Assembly: GCF_000429845.1 (NCBI RefSeq)
Contig: NZ_AUCQ01000014.1
Coordinates: 62,001 to 126,000, forward strand
Direction of reading: 5' to 3'
Source: Comamonas composti DSM 21721
GTDB lineage: Bacteria > Pseudomonadota > Gammaproteobacteria > Burkholderiales > Burkholderiaceae_C
DNA length: 64,000 nucleotides
Position 1 is the stretch's first letter; every line of letters begins with the position of its first letter. The position numbers were made by a program, and so were the translations under genes. This document shows positions 1 through 7,238 of the stretch, piece after piece. Under the pieces are notes generated by a model. That model did no database searches. It saw nothing but the letters and a program-made list of their open reading frames with translations, and was not told the DNA's origin.

Positions 1-473
1 ATCCGAACATCGTGCCTTATCAGGTGTTCTCCACGGCCGATGCGCCCATGATTTTGGCTGTCGGCAATGATGGGCAGTTCCGGCGCTTTTGCGAAGTCGC
101 AGGCGAGGCCGCACTGGCGGACGATGCGCACTATGCAAGCAATGTGCTGCGTATAGAAAATCGCGTCGAGCTTTGCGCCCGGATCGGGACCTTGCTCCAG
201 ACCCGCCCGCGCGCCCAGTGGCTGCAGGTCCTGGAAGCGGCAGGCGTGCCCTGTGGTCCCGTGAACAACCTCGAAGACGTGTTTTCCGACCCGCATGTGA
301 AGGCGCGCGGAGCTGAGTTGCGCATGGCCTGTGATTGGGCCGAAGGTGGCGAGCTGGGCCTGCTGGCCAACCCTTTGAGGATGTCGCTCACGCCGCCTAG
401 CTATCGCCATGTGCCGCCGCGCATGGGGGAGCACCAAACCGAAGTCCTGAACGACTGGCTGGGCCAGGCCTGA
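1..473 (+). CDS. Family III (CaiB/BaiF) CoA-transferase, C-terminal part
   Basis: The reading frame is open from the first base (PNIVPYQVF), so the gene begins upstream and only about the last 157 residues are visible. The conserved C-terminal features of family III CoA-transferases are present: the VPYQVFSTADAP segment, GNDGQFRRFC, and the GVPCGPVNN loop. The catalytic Asp lies outside the window. Members move CoA between carboxylic acids. The gene ends 39 bases before the desulfinase gene and runs the same way, so I infer that it activates 3-sulfinopropionate to its CoA ester, the role of Act in Variovorax and Advenella. The second CaiB-type gene at 4.75 kb is an equally possible candidate, so the substrate is uncertain while the family is not. 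Confidence 0.85.
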   Translation, partial: PNIVPYQVFSTADAPMILAVGNDGQFRRFCEVAGEAALADDAHYASNVLRIENRVELCARIGTLLQTRPRAQWLQVLEAAGVPCGPVNNLEDVFSDPHVKARGAELRMACDWAEGGELGLLANPLRMSLTPPSYRHVPPRMGEHQTEVLNDWLGQA

Positions 474-512
474 GCCGGAACAGAGCCCGAACAATTCCAA
501 GGAGATCCATCC

Positions 513-1715
513 ATGTACCAACTGACTGCAGAACAACAGGCGCTCAAAGTGCGCGCCCGCGAGCTTGCGCAAGGCGAGTTCGCCGCAACGGCGGCCGAGA
601 CCGACAGAACCGAGGCCTATCCCTGGCACAACATCGCCAAGCTGCGCGATGCGGGGTTCATGGGCATGACCTTGCCCAAGAGCGCGGGTGGCCAGGGCCT
701 GTCGTATCTGGACACGGTCATCGTCATCGAGGAAATGGCCAAGGCCTGTGCCACCATGGGGCGCATTACCGTCGAGGCCAACATGGGCGCGATTGGCGCC
801 ATCGCCAGGTATGGCTCGGCAGAGCAGCTCAAGCTGGCTGCAGGTCTGGTGCTGGCCGGGGACAAGCCCGCGATCTGCATCTCCGAGCCGAATGCGGGCA
901 GCGCGGCCAGCGAGATGACGACGTTTGCGGTCAAAAAAGGTGATGACTACATTCTGAATGGCGAAAAGTACTGGATCACGGGCGGCGGCGTCTCGCGCCT
1001 GCACCTGATCTTTGCACGCGTGTTCGAGGACGGCGTGGAACAAGGCATTGGCGCCTTCATCTGCGTGCGCGAAGACAGCGGCACCGAAGGCCTGGTGGTG
1101 GGCCGCAGACTGTATGCCATGGGTGTGCGCGGTATTCCCGAAACCCACATGGAGTTCCGCGATCTCAAGGTCCACAAGTCCATGATGGTCGTGCCTCCCG
1201 GTGGTCTCAAGCGCGGATTCGCGGGGCTGATGACGGCTTATAACGCCCAGCGCGTGGGTGCGGGAACAGTGTCCCTGGGGATTGCCCAGGGCGCGTTCGA
1301 GGAAGGTCTTGCCTATCTCAAGGATCGTCGCCAGTTCGGCCGTCCCATTGCCGAATTCCAGGGCCTGCAGTGGATGCTGGCCGACATGTCCACCCAGCTT
1401 GAGGCCGCACGCCTGCTGCTGCACCATGCGGCGGCCAGCGGTGCCGAGTTTCCGGATATTGACAAGGCTGCACGTGCCAAGATTTTTGCGGCCGAGACCG
1501 CCAACAAGGTCACCAATGATGCGCTGCAGTTCTACGGCTCCTCGGGCTATGGCCGCCACAACCCCATGGAGCGTCATGTACGTGATGCGCGCATGTTCAC
1601 GATTGCGGGAGGAACGGCCCAGATTCTGCGTACCCAGGTCGCAGCTTCGCTGCTGGGCATGAAGCTGCCGCAAACACGCGATGGCTACCAGAAGCTCGCT
1701 GAGAAACAGGGGTGA
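513..1715 (+). CDS. acd: 3-sulfinopropionyl-CoA desulfinase (acyl-CoA dehydrogenase fold)
   Basis: This is a 400-residue FAD protein of the acyl-CoA dehydrogenase superfamily: helical N-domain, ISEPNAGS at 124-131, YWITGGG at 153-159, DRRQFGRP at 271-278, and the C-terminal AGGTAQILR. Dehydrogenases need a catalytic Glu or Asp at one of two sites. Here those sites are Gln246 and Gly366, so dehydrogenation is not expected. Arg84 is present. Gln246, Gly366 and Arg84 are the residues reported for the Advenella mimigardefordensis desulfinase (EC 3.13.1.4), with the same numbering. The enzyme releases sulfite from 3-sulfinopropionyl-CoA, giving propionyl-CoA. An AAGGAG site sits before the ATG. 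The neighbouring CoA-transferase and thiol dioxygenase supply the preceding steps. Confidence 0.95.
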   Translation: MYQLTAEQQALKVRARELAQGEFAATAAETDRTEAYPWHNIAKLRDAGFMGMTLPKSAGGQGLSYLDTVIVIEEMAKACATMGRITVEANMGAIGAIARYGSAEQLKLAAGLVLAGDKPAICISEPNAGSAASEMTTFAVKKGDDYILNGEKYWITGGGVSRLHLIFARVFEDGVEQGIGAFICVREDSGTEGLVVGRRLYAMGVRGIPETHMEFRDLKVHKSMMVVPPGGLKRGFAGLMTAYNAQRVGAGTVSLGIAQGAFEEGLAYLKDRRQFGRPIAEFQGLQWMLADMSTQLEAARLLLHHAAASGAEFPDIDKAARAKIFAAETANKVTNDALQFYGSSGYGRHNPMERHVRDARMFTIAGGTAQILRTQVAASLLGMKLPQTRDGYQKLAEKQG

Positions 1716-1759
1716 TCCAGCGGTGTTCCTGGCATCTTGAAGTCTGGATTCTGTTTTGT

Positions 1760-1816
1760 GAGAGCATCCCGTCGAGTCTGTTGGGCCATCCCTGCCTGCG
1801 GAAGATGCTCTCTTTT
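1760..1816 (+). terminator. Probable intrinsic terminator after acd
   Basis: GAGAGCATC (1760-1768) is the inverted complement of GATGCTCTC (1804-1812) and is followed by TTTT. The loop is long (35 bases), so this may be a weak terminator. It would separate the CoA-transferase/acd transcript from mdo, which is preceded by an AT-rich stretch (about 1820-1925) suitable for its own promoter. Confidence 0.45.
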
Positions 1817-1936
1817 GCTTGAATTCAATTTCAATTGATGCTGAGGCTCTGCGATCAAACAATGGACTCATAGAAAAAATTTGGCCTTTGTATGATTTTT
1901 CGGAGCCAGATTAAAAACATCTAAATGGAGACATCA

Positions 1937-2509
1937 ATGAACAACAGCCCCGCATGCTTTGATCACTTCGTTCGTGAGTTCACGCGTGTTGTGGACGAGG
2001 CCACCGGTGACGAGGCGCAGGTCCTCGCCAAGGGCGGCGCTCTTTTGGCCGATCTCGTGAGCAAGGACGAATGGCTGCCTGAACAGTATGCCCAGCCCCA
2101 TCCCCAGTATTACCAGCAATATCTGCTGCATGCGGATCCCGACAACCGCTTCTCTGTGGTCAGTTTCGTCTGGGGCCCCGGGCAGAAGACGCCTGTGCAC
2201 AACCACACGGTCTGGGCCTTGATAGGCATGCTGCGCGGCGGTGAGCGCGCCGAGAACTTTGCCCTGGGCGAGCCTGGCCAGCCCATGCGTGCGTTGGGCG
2301 TGGACGTGCTCTCGCCGGGCATGGTGGAGAGCCTCTCGCCCACGACCGGCGACATCCACCGCGTCTCCAATCTGTATGAAGACCAGGTCTCGATCAGCAT
2401 CCATGTCTATGGCGGCAACATAGGCCGCATTTCCAGGCATGTGTTCGATGCCCAGAGCAGTGCACTCAAGCCCTTCATCTCGGGCTACTCCAACGAGAGC
2501 GAGTTGTAG
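1937..2509 (+). CDS. mdo: 3-mercaptopropionate dioxygenase (Gln-type thiol dioxygenase)
   Basis: A 190-residue cupin of the cysteine dioxygenase family. It adds O2 to a thiol to give the sulfinate, here probably 3-mercaptopropionate to 3-sulfinopropionate. The three iron ligands are His88 and His90 (PVHNHTVW) and His141 (DIHRVSN). Gln61 in YQQYLLH stands where cysteine dioxygenases have the substrate-binding Arg, which marks the bacterial Gln type that prefers 3-mercaptopropionate. The only Cys is residue 7, so no active-site Cys-Tyr crosslink can form. I chose ATG 1937 because GGAG (1927-1930) lies six bases ahead; an in-frame ATG at 1925 overlaps that site. The desulfinase next door needs exactly this product. 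Confidence 0.9.
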   Translation: MNNSPACFDHFVREFTRVVDEATGDEAQVLAKGGALLADLVSKDEWLPEQYAQPHPQYYQQYLLHADPDNRFSVVSFVWGPGQKTPVHNHTVWALIGMLRGGERAENFALGEPGQPMRALGVDVLSPGMVESLSPTTGDIHRVSNLYEDQVSISIHVYGGNIGRISRHVFDAQSSALKPFISGYSNESEL

Positions 2510-2517
2510 GAGCCGTC

Positions 2518-2976
2518 ATGCCCGCAATACAAGACCTCTACGCCAGCGAATTTGCCCACTGCTACGGCTGTGGCGCCAGAAACAGTCAGGGCCATCAGCT
2601 CAAAAGCTATTTGAGGGGTGGTGAAACCGAGGCCGTCTTCACGCCGGATGCCAAATACAGCGGTGGCGTGCCTGACCATGTCTATGGCGGCATGGTGGCT
2701 TCGCTCATGGACTGCCATGGCACGGCCTCGGCCGCAGGCTTTGCGGCCAGCGAGCAAGGGCAGGCGCTGGAGCCTGGCATGGATTTGCCACGCTTTGTGA
2801 CGGCCTCGCTGAAAGTCGATTTCAAGGCGCCCACGCCGCTGGGAACGCCGCTCACGGTCAAGGGACGGTTGCGCTCCATCTCAGGGCGCAAGGTCTGGGT
2901 GGACTTGAGCCTGCTGGCCGAAGACCAGATCTGCGCCACGGGGGAGATGTTGGCAATACAACTGAAGACCCCCTGA
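2518..2976 (+). CDS. PaaI-like hotdog-fold thioesterase
   Basis: A 152-residue single hotdog domain of the 4HBT/PaaI type. The signature stretch VYGGMVASLMDCHGTAS (about 59-75) contains the Gly-Gly turn and the acidic residue on the hotdog helix that polarises water. The N-terminal CYGCGARNSQGHQL is typical of the group. These enzymes hydrolyse acyl-CoA esters. The start is eight bases after the mdo stop, with an AGGAG site overlapping that stop, so the two are co-translated. I infer a role in releasing CoA from a dead-end or surplus thioester of the 3-mercaptopropionate pathway; the substrate cannot be read from the sequence. Confidence 0.8.
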   Translation: MPAIQDLYASEFAHCYGCGARNSQGHQLKSYLRGGETEAVFTPDAKYSGGVPDHVYGGMVASLMDCHGTASAAGFAASEQGQALEPGMDLPRFVTASLKVDFKAPTPLGTPLTVKGRLRSISGRKVWVDLSLLAEDQICATGEMLAIQLKTP

Positions 2977-3184
2977 GCGGCTTTGTGGCCGGCTTCCCCC
3001 TGAAAGGGCCCTGAGTTGGGGTGCGCCGTTTTTTGGCGCTGGGCCCTGGTTTTACTCCCTCGCTCCTTTGGGGAAGAGGGCTGGGGTGAGGGGCTGCCCG
3101 GCATGGCACATGTCGTAGATTGATCACAAGGCGGCTGCCAAGTGGAGAGACAGGCTGCAGCTGCCAAAAAACAAAGGAGACGAA

Positions 3185-3997
3185 ATGCCGCAAAACATGT
3201 GGCTGATGAGCGTGGAGCAAATTGCCGCGCAGATCGGCGATGGCTGCAGGCTGGCCATGCCCGTGGATTATGCAGGCGTGCCCATGGCCATGGTGGGGCC
3301 GCTGCTCAAGCGCGCGCCGCGGCGCCTGGCCCTGGTGGGTGTGCCCACGGCAGGGCTGTCGTTTGACATCCTCATAGGCGCGGGCTTGGTGCAAAGCGTG
3401 GAGACCAGCGCCGTGAGCCTGGGCGAGGCCGGCGGCGCTCCCTGCTTCATGCGGGCGATTGCAGAAGGCCGCATCCAGATGAAGGACAGCACCTGCCCTG
3501 CCATTCATGCAGGCCTCATGGCTGCGCAAAAAGGCTCGCCCTTCACCACGCTGCGCGGGCTCATAGGCACGGATGTGCTGTTGCATCGCAAGGACTGGCG
3601 GGTCATGCAAAACCCGTTTGCCGACGAGCCCGATCCCGTGGTCGCGATCCCAGCCCTGAATCCTGACATCTGCATTTTTCATGCGCCTGTGGCCGACAGG
3701 GAGGGCAATGTCTGGATTGGCAGGCGGCGCGAGCTCGCAGCCATGGCCTATGCGAGCCGCAAGACTTTTGTGACCGTGGAACGCATCGTGGAGCACAGGC
3801 TGCTCGACGATGAGCAGACCGCAGCCGGCGTGCTGCCAGCCTTGTATGTGGACGGTGTGGCCCGGGCCGAGAAAGGCGCCTGGCCTTATGGGCTCTGGGG
3901 CGAGTACGCGCCCGATACCGCCGAGCTGCTGCGTTATGCGCAGATGGCGCGCACCCCACAGGGCTTTGAACAATGGATAGCGCAGGTGTACCCATGA
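3185..3997 (+). CDS. CoA-transferase family I subunit alpha (GctA/IpdA-like)
   Basis: A 270-residue subunit related to glutaconate CoA-transferase alpha and the steroid-ring hydrolase IpdA. Recognisable parts are an N-terminal segment around GDGCRLAMP, the LGEAGGAP segment with Glu81, GTDVLLHR, and PALNPDICIFHAPVADREGNVW (about 158-179). It would pair with the next gene to form an alpha-beta enzyme acting on acyl-CoAs. AAAGGAGA precedes the ATG, and the stop overlaps the beta-subunit start as ATGA. A 208-base gap separates it from the thioesterase gene, so it may have its own promoter. The substrate is unknown; a role in converting a CoA ester derived from the cluster's thioether or disulfide substrate is inference. 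Confidence 0.75.
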   Translation: MPQNMWLMSVEQIAAQIGDGCRLAMPVDYAGVPMAMVGPLLKRAPRRLALVGVPTAGLSFDILIGAGLVQSVETSAVSLGEAGGAPCFMRAIAEGRIQMKDSTCPAIHAGLMAAQKGSPFTTLRGLIGTDVLLHRKDWRVMQNPFADEPDPVVAIPALNPDICIFHAPVADREGNVWIGRRRELAAMAYASRKTFVTVERIVEHRLLDDEQTAAGVLPALYVDGVARAEKGAWPYGLWGEYAPDTAELLRYAQMARTPQGFEQWIAQVYP

Positions 3998-4761
3998 GTG
4001 CCGTTATTGCAGCCAGCGCACGTGAGCGCTTGATCGTCACTATCGCTTCCCTGCTGGACGGTGTTCGGCATGTGGCTGTAGGCGCCTCCTCGCCGATTCC
4101 TGCAGCTGCCGCCATGCTGCTGCGGGCGCAGAAAGAGCTGGCCCGGCAGCAGCCCGTCAAGCTGTCGATTCTGGGCTCGGTGCAGCACAATTTCTTCACC
4201 AACGGCTCGGCCGAGCTATTCGACTGTGCCGGACAAGGCCGCATCGATGCCTTTTTCCTCGGCGGCGGCCAGATCGATGGTCGGGGCAACATCAATCTCG
4301 TGGGTGTGGGCGACTATCCCCAGACCAAGGTGCGTTGGCCGGGCTCCTTCGGCTCTGCCTATCTGTACTTCACGGTACCGCGCGTGATTCTGTTCCGTGA
4401 AGAGCATTCGCGCCGCGTGTTGGTCGACAAGGTGGACTTCATCAGTGCCCCGGGTACCAGCGATCCCGGTGTCTATCGCAAGGGCGGCCCCCATGCCTTG
4501 CTCACGGGCCTGGGTCTGTTCATGTTCGATGCACAGCGTGCGCGCTTCCGTCTGGTTCATGTGCATCCGGGTCACAGCCTTGACGAGATCAGGGAGGCCA
4601 CAGGCTTTGACTTCGATGTGGACCCCGCCTTGAGCGCCACGCCCGAGCCCGATGCCGCGACTTTGAGCCTGCTCAGAGGGCGTGTGCTCGATGAGCTCAA
4701 GGAAACCTATCCCGACTTTGCCTCGCAGTTAGCCAAGGAGCTTGAAACCCATGTCGAATAA
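3994..4761 (+). CDS. CoA-transferase family I subunit beta (GctB/IpdB-like)
   Basis: A 255-residue partner of the preceding alpha subunit. I take ATG 3994, which overlaps the alpha stop (ATGA), over an in-frame ATG 21 bases upstream. The family hallmarks are GGGQIDGRGNINLVGVG and the C-terminal HPGHSLDEIREATGFDFDV. In true CoA-transferases a catalytic Glu lies in a YESG-type turn after the first domain. The matching stretch here reads LSILGSVQHN, with no Glu seen. IpdAB-type ring hydrolases also lack it, so the pair may be a hydrolase or lyase on an acyl-CoA rather than a transferase. This rests on alignment by eye. Confidence 0.75.
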   Translation: MSAVIAASARERLIVTIASLLDGVRHVAVGASSPIPAAAAMLLRAQKELARQQPVKLSILGSVQHNFFTNGSAELFDCAGQGRIDAFFLGGGQIDGRGNINLVGVGDYPQTKVRWPGSFGSAYLYFTVPRVILFREEHSRRVLVDKVDFISAPGTSDPGVYRKGGPHALLTGLGLFMFDAQRARFRLVHVHPGHSLDEIREATGFDFDVDPALSATPEPDAATLSLLRGRVLDELKETYPDFASQLAKELETHVE

Positions 4762-5944
4762 CAACAATACCGTTCCCGGGTCCCTGGCCGGAATCCGTGT
4801 CATTGATGCCAGTCGCGTGCTGGGAGGCCCGTTCTGCGGACAGATCCTCGCCGACCACGGTGCCGACGTGATCAAGATCGAGCCTCCCATGGGTGACGAG
4901 ACGCGCGGCTGGGGCCCTCCCTTTGTCGGTGACGCAGCCAGCTACTTCATAGGCGTGAACCGTAACAAGCGCGATGTCTGTGTGGACATGACCCAGGCTG
5001 CAGGCCAGGAGCTCCTGCTGCGCATGCTGGAGGATGCCGATGTCTTCATCGAGAACTTCAAGATAGGCACGCTGGAGAAGTGGGGCCTGGGCGCCGAGGT
5101 ACTGCGTGAGAGGTTCCCTCGCCTGGTGCATTGCCGCATCTCGGGCTTTGGTGCCGACGGCCCTTATGGCAGCCAGCCTGGCTATGACGCCGCCGTGCAG
5201 GCCATGAGCGGTCTCATGAGCGTGAATGGCGAAGAAGGCGGCAAGCCGCTTCGAATGGGTGTTCCCATCATTGACCTGGTCACGGGCATGAACGGCGTCA
5301 TCGGCATTTTGCTGGCTTTGCAAGAGCGCAACAAAAGCGGCCTGGGCCAGTTCGTGGAGGCCACGCTTTATGACTCGGGCGTGTCCATGCTTCACCCTCA
5401 ACTGCCCAACTTCTATCTGAGTGGCCAGGTGCCTCAGCGTTCGGGCAACAGGCATCCCAACATCTGTCCCTACGATGCTTTCGAGACGCGCACCACGGAG
5501 CTGTTCCTGGCAGTTGGCAACAATCGCCAGTTTGCGACCCTGTGCAAGGTCCTGGGCAGAGCAGAGATCGCCAGCGACCCGCGCTACACCACGAATGCGC
5601 TGCGCAACCAGCATCGCGACGAGCTGCGTGACACTCTGGTCGCGCTGCTGGCCGACAAGGATGGCTTGCAGCTCTCGCAGCAACTGGTGGCTGCGGGCGT
5701 GCCCTGCGGGCCGGTGCGCACCATAGACCAAGTGGTGGACGATCCGCACACCCATCATCGCGGCATGATCGTGGATCTGGATGGTTATCGGGGCACGGGC
5801 AGTCCGGTCAAGCTATCGCGCACGCCTGCAAGCTATCGCAGCAAACCGCCCGCTTTTGCCCAGCACACGGACGAGGTTCTGGCCGAGCTCGGCATAGATG
5901 CCGAGGCGTATGCCCATGTGCTGCCAAGAAAGCCGGTCCTTTAG
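4751..5944 (+). CDS. Family III (CaiB/BaiF) CoA-transferase
   Basis: A complete 397-residue family III CoA-transferase. Near the N-terminus, LAGIRVIDASRVLGGPF and ADVIKIEPPMGDETRGWGPP bind CoA. Asp175 in PIIDLVTGM corresponds to the catalytic Asp that forms the acyl anhydride. The C-terminal half has GNRHPNICPYDAF and GVPCGPVRT. The chosen ATG overlaps the beta-subunit gene by 11 bases and has AAGGAG (4735-4740) upstream; an in-frame TTG at 4742 is a weaker option. It resembles the truncated transferase at the window start, so the cluster has two such enzymes. One may activate 3-sulfinopropionate and the other a related dicarboxylate. Its TAG stop spans the left edge of a repeat element. Confidence 0.9.
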   Translation: MSNNNNTVPGSLAGIRVIDASRVLGGPFCGQILADHGADVIKIEPPMGDETRGWGPPFVGDAASYFIGVNRNKRDVCVDMTQAAGQELLLRMLEDADVFIENFKIGTLEKWGLGAEVLRERFPRLVHCRISGFGADGPYGSQPGYDAAVQAMSGLMSVNGEEGGKPLRMGVPIIDLVTGMNGVIGILLALQERNKSGLGQFVEATLYDSGVSMLHPQLPNFYLSGQVPQRSGNRHPNICPYDAFETRTTELFLAVGNNRQFATLCKVLGRAEIASDPRYTTNALRNQHRDELRDTLVALLADKDGLQLSQQLVAAGVPCGPVRTIDQVVDDPHTHHRGMIVDLDGYRGTGSPVKLSRTPASYRSKPPAFAQHTDEVLAELGIDAEAYAHVLPRKPVL

Positions 5945-6209
5945 AGCGTGTTCACGATCTCTACGCAGGCGCGTTGGAGCGCAATCGGGATGAGTTCGAG
6001 TCGTTGGCCCTTGCTTGCACCGGGGTGCAAGCAAGGGCCAACGCCAAGAAATCGCCCGATTTCGCTCCAACCCTTCGGGACAGTGCCTTTGCGGGCGGTC
6101 TACAGCGTTGTGAATCCTCGCAATAGCACGGCTATTGCTGCGGTGTCGCGCCTTGTATCCCATCCCGCAAAGACACTGGCACGGCACCGAGGAGATCGTG
6201 AACACGCTC
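5944..6209 (-). mobile_element. MITE-like repeat, copy A
   Basis: A 266-bp element bounded by perfect 18-bp terminal inverted repeats, GAGCGTGTTCACGATCTC (5944-5961) and GAGATCGTGAACACGCTC (6192-6209). It is flanked on both sides by TTA, like a 3-bp target duplication. It has no coding capacity. Inside are two hairpin modules: one built on GTTGGAGCG...CGCTCCAAC around a CTTGCACCGGGGTGCAAG palindrome, and one on CAGTGCCTTTGCGGG...CCCGCAAAGACACTG around GCAATAGCACGGCTATTGC. It lies inverted relative to copies B and C and is the most diverged. The CoA-transferase stop codon (5942-5944) straddles its left edge. No transposase for it is in the window. Confidence 0.8.
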
Positions 6210-6228
6210 TTAGAGCGTGTACCGGTGC

Positions 6229-6251
6229 CCTCAGGCCATGTTGGCCTGAGG
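6229..6251 (+). other. Perfect hairpin in the leader of the LysR gene
   Basis: CCTCAGGCCA (6229-6238) and TGGCCTGAGG (6242-6251) form a 10-bp perfect stem with a TGT loop. It lies 25 bases before the LysR start codon, with no T-run after it. It could be an operator or an mRNA structure near the ribosome site; nothing decides between these. Confidence 0.4.
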
Positions 6252-6276
6252 TGGATGCATTTCATGGAGTGATTCC

Positions 6277-7179
6277 ATGCTGATCAGATCATTGCGTTCG
6301 TTTCTCGCCCTGCATCGCTACGGCACCATCGTGGCTGCGGCCGAGAAGGTCCATCTGTCCCAGGCAGCGGTCAGCGTACAGCTCAAGAACATGGAGGACG
6401 AGCTAGGGCTGCCTCTGTTTCGCAGGACCAAGCGTTCGCTGGAATTCACGGCTGCGGGCAGCCAGATGGTGCCGCTGGCTGAAAAAATGGTTTCCCTCTA
6501 CGAGGAGATGAAGGCCCTCAAGGGCGGCTGTCCCATAGGCGGAGTGCTGTCGCTGGGGGTCATCAACAGCGCGCTCAGCGGCGTGCTGCCCAGACTGCTC
6601 AAGGGCATGACGGAAAAGAATCCCTGCCTGGAGGTGAAGATCATTGCGGGCATCTCGGGTGATCTGCTGGCCCAGGTCGATCGTGGCACGCTGGACATGG
6701 CCATAGTCACCCAGCCGCCCAAGCGCTTTCCGACCAATCTGAGCGTGCATTATCTGTACAGCGAGCCATTTGCGCTGATCACGCCGGCAGGAGCTGGTTA
6801 TGCGGATATAGGTGCGGCCCTCAAGTCATCCATGCCTTATATCGCCTTTGACCGCAGTACCTGGGCCGGCCAGCTCATAGACGAGTTCCTGCTCAGGCGT
6901 GGCGTACTCACCAAACCTTCGATGGAGCTCAACTCCCTGGATGCGATTGCAGCCCTGGTCAGGCAGGGGCTGGGTATCTCCATCGTGCCCTTGATTCATG
7001 GCGCAGCCTGGCACCAGGGGCCGGAGCTCAATATCGTGCGCCTGGCGAATTTCGAGAGGCCCGTGTCCCTGATCACCAAGACCTCGAATGAAAGAGATGT
7101 TCTGACTGCCCAGTTGCTGTCTTCGTTCGGAGAGGTGGACATGGCTCCTGCCGAGTTGCCCTCAGCGCTGTCTCCCTGA
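6277..7179 (+). CDS. LysR-family transcriptional regulator
   Basis: A 300-residue LysR-type regulator. The N-terminal winged helix-turn-helix (about residues 3-62) includes GTIVAAAEKVHLSQAAVSVQLKNMEDELGLPLFRRT. The rest is a periplasmic-binding-like effector domain with the GLGISIVPL segment near residue 232. GGAG lies just before the ATG. It sits between the CoA-transferase operon and the convergent disulfide reductase gene, so it is the likely regulator of the 3-mercaptopropionate cluster. Regulation of acd/act clusters by a neighbouring lysR is known in Variovorax and Advenella. The effector is not known. Its TGA stop is fused to a copy of an 18-bp repeat end. Confidence 0.9.
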   Translation: MLIRSLRSFLALHRYGTIVAAAEKVHLSQAAVSVQLKNMEDELGLPLFRRTKRSLEFTAAGSQMVPLAEKMVSLYEEMKALKGGCPIGGVLSLGVINSALSGVLPRLLKGMTEKNPCLEVKIIAGISGDLLAQVDRGTLDMAIVTQPPKRFPTNLSVHYLYSEPFALITPAGAGYADIGAALKSSMPYIAFDRSTWAGQLIDEFLLRRGVLTKPSMELNSLDAIAALVRQGLGISIVPLIHGAAWHQGPELNIVRLANFERPVSLITKTSNERDVLTAQLLSSFGEVDMAPAELPSALSP

Positions 7180-7195
7180 GATCGTCAACACGTTC
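7178..7195 (+). repeat. Solitary repeat-element end fused to a stop codon
   Basis: GAGATCGTCAACACGTTC differs by one base from the right terminal repeat of MITE copies B and C. Its first two bases are the GA of the LysR gene's TGA stop. The same register occurs at 35640 and 45420. No other part of the element is present here. Confidence 0.65.
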
Positions 7196-7238
7196 CGAGG
7201 GGCGACAGCAGTCTTGCCGATGGGGCTGCGCGTGCGGC

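Noticed and set aside
513-1715. Ordinary acyl-CoA dehydrogenase annotation
   Set aside because: Both possible catalytic-base positions are non-acidic (Gln246, Gly366) and the neighbours form a desulfination pathway.
5948-6283. Short open frames inside MITE copies
   Set aside because: Copies A, B, C and D give different short frames with no shared protein. The repeat is conserved as DNA, not as codons.
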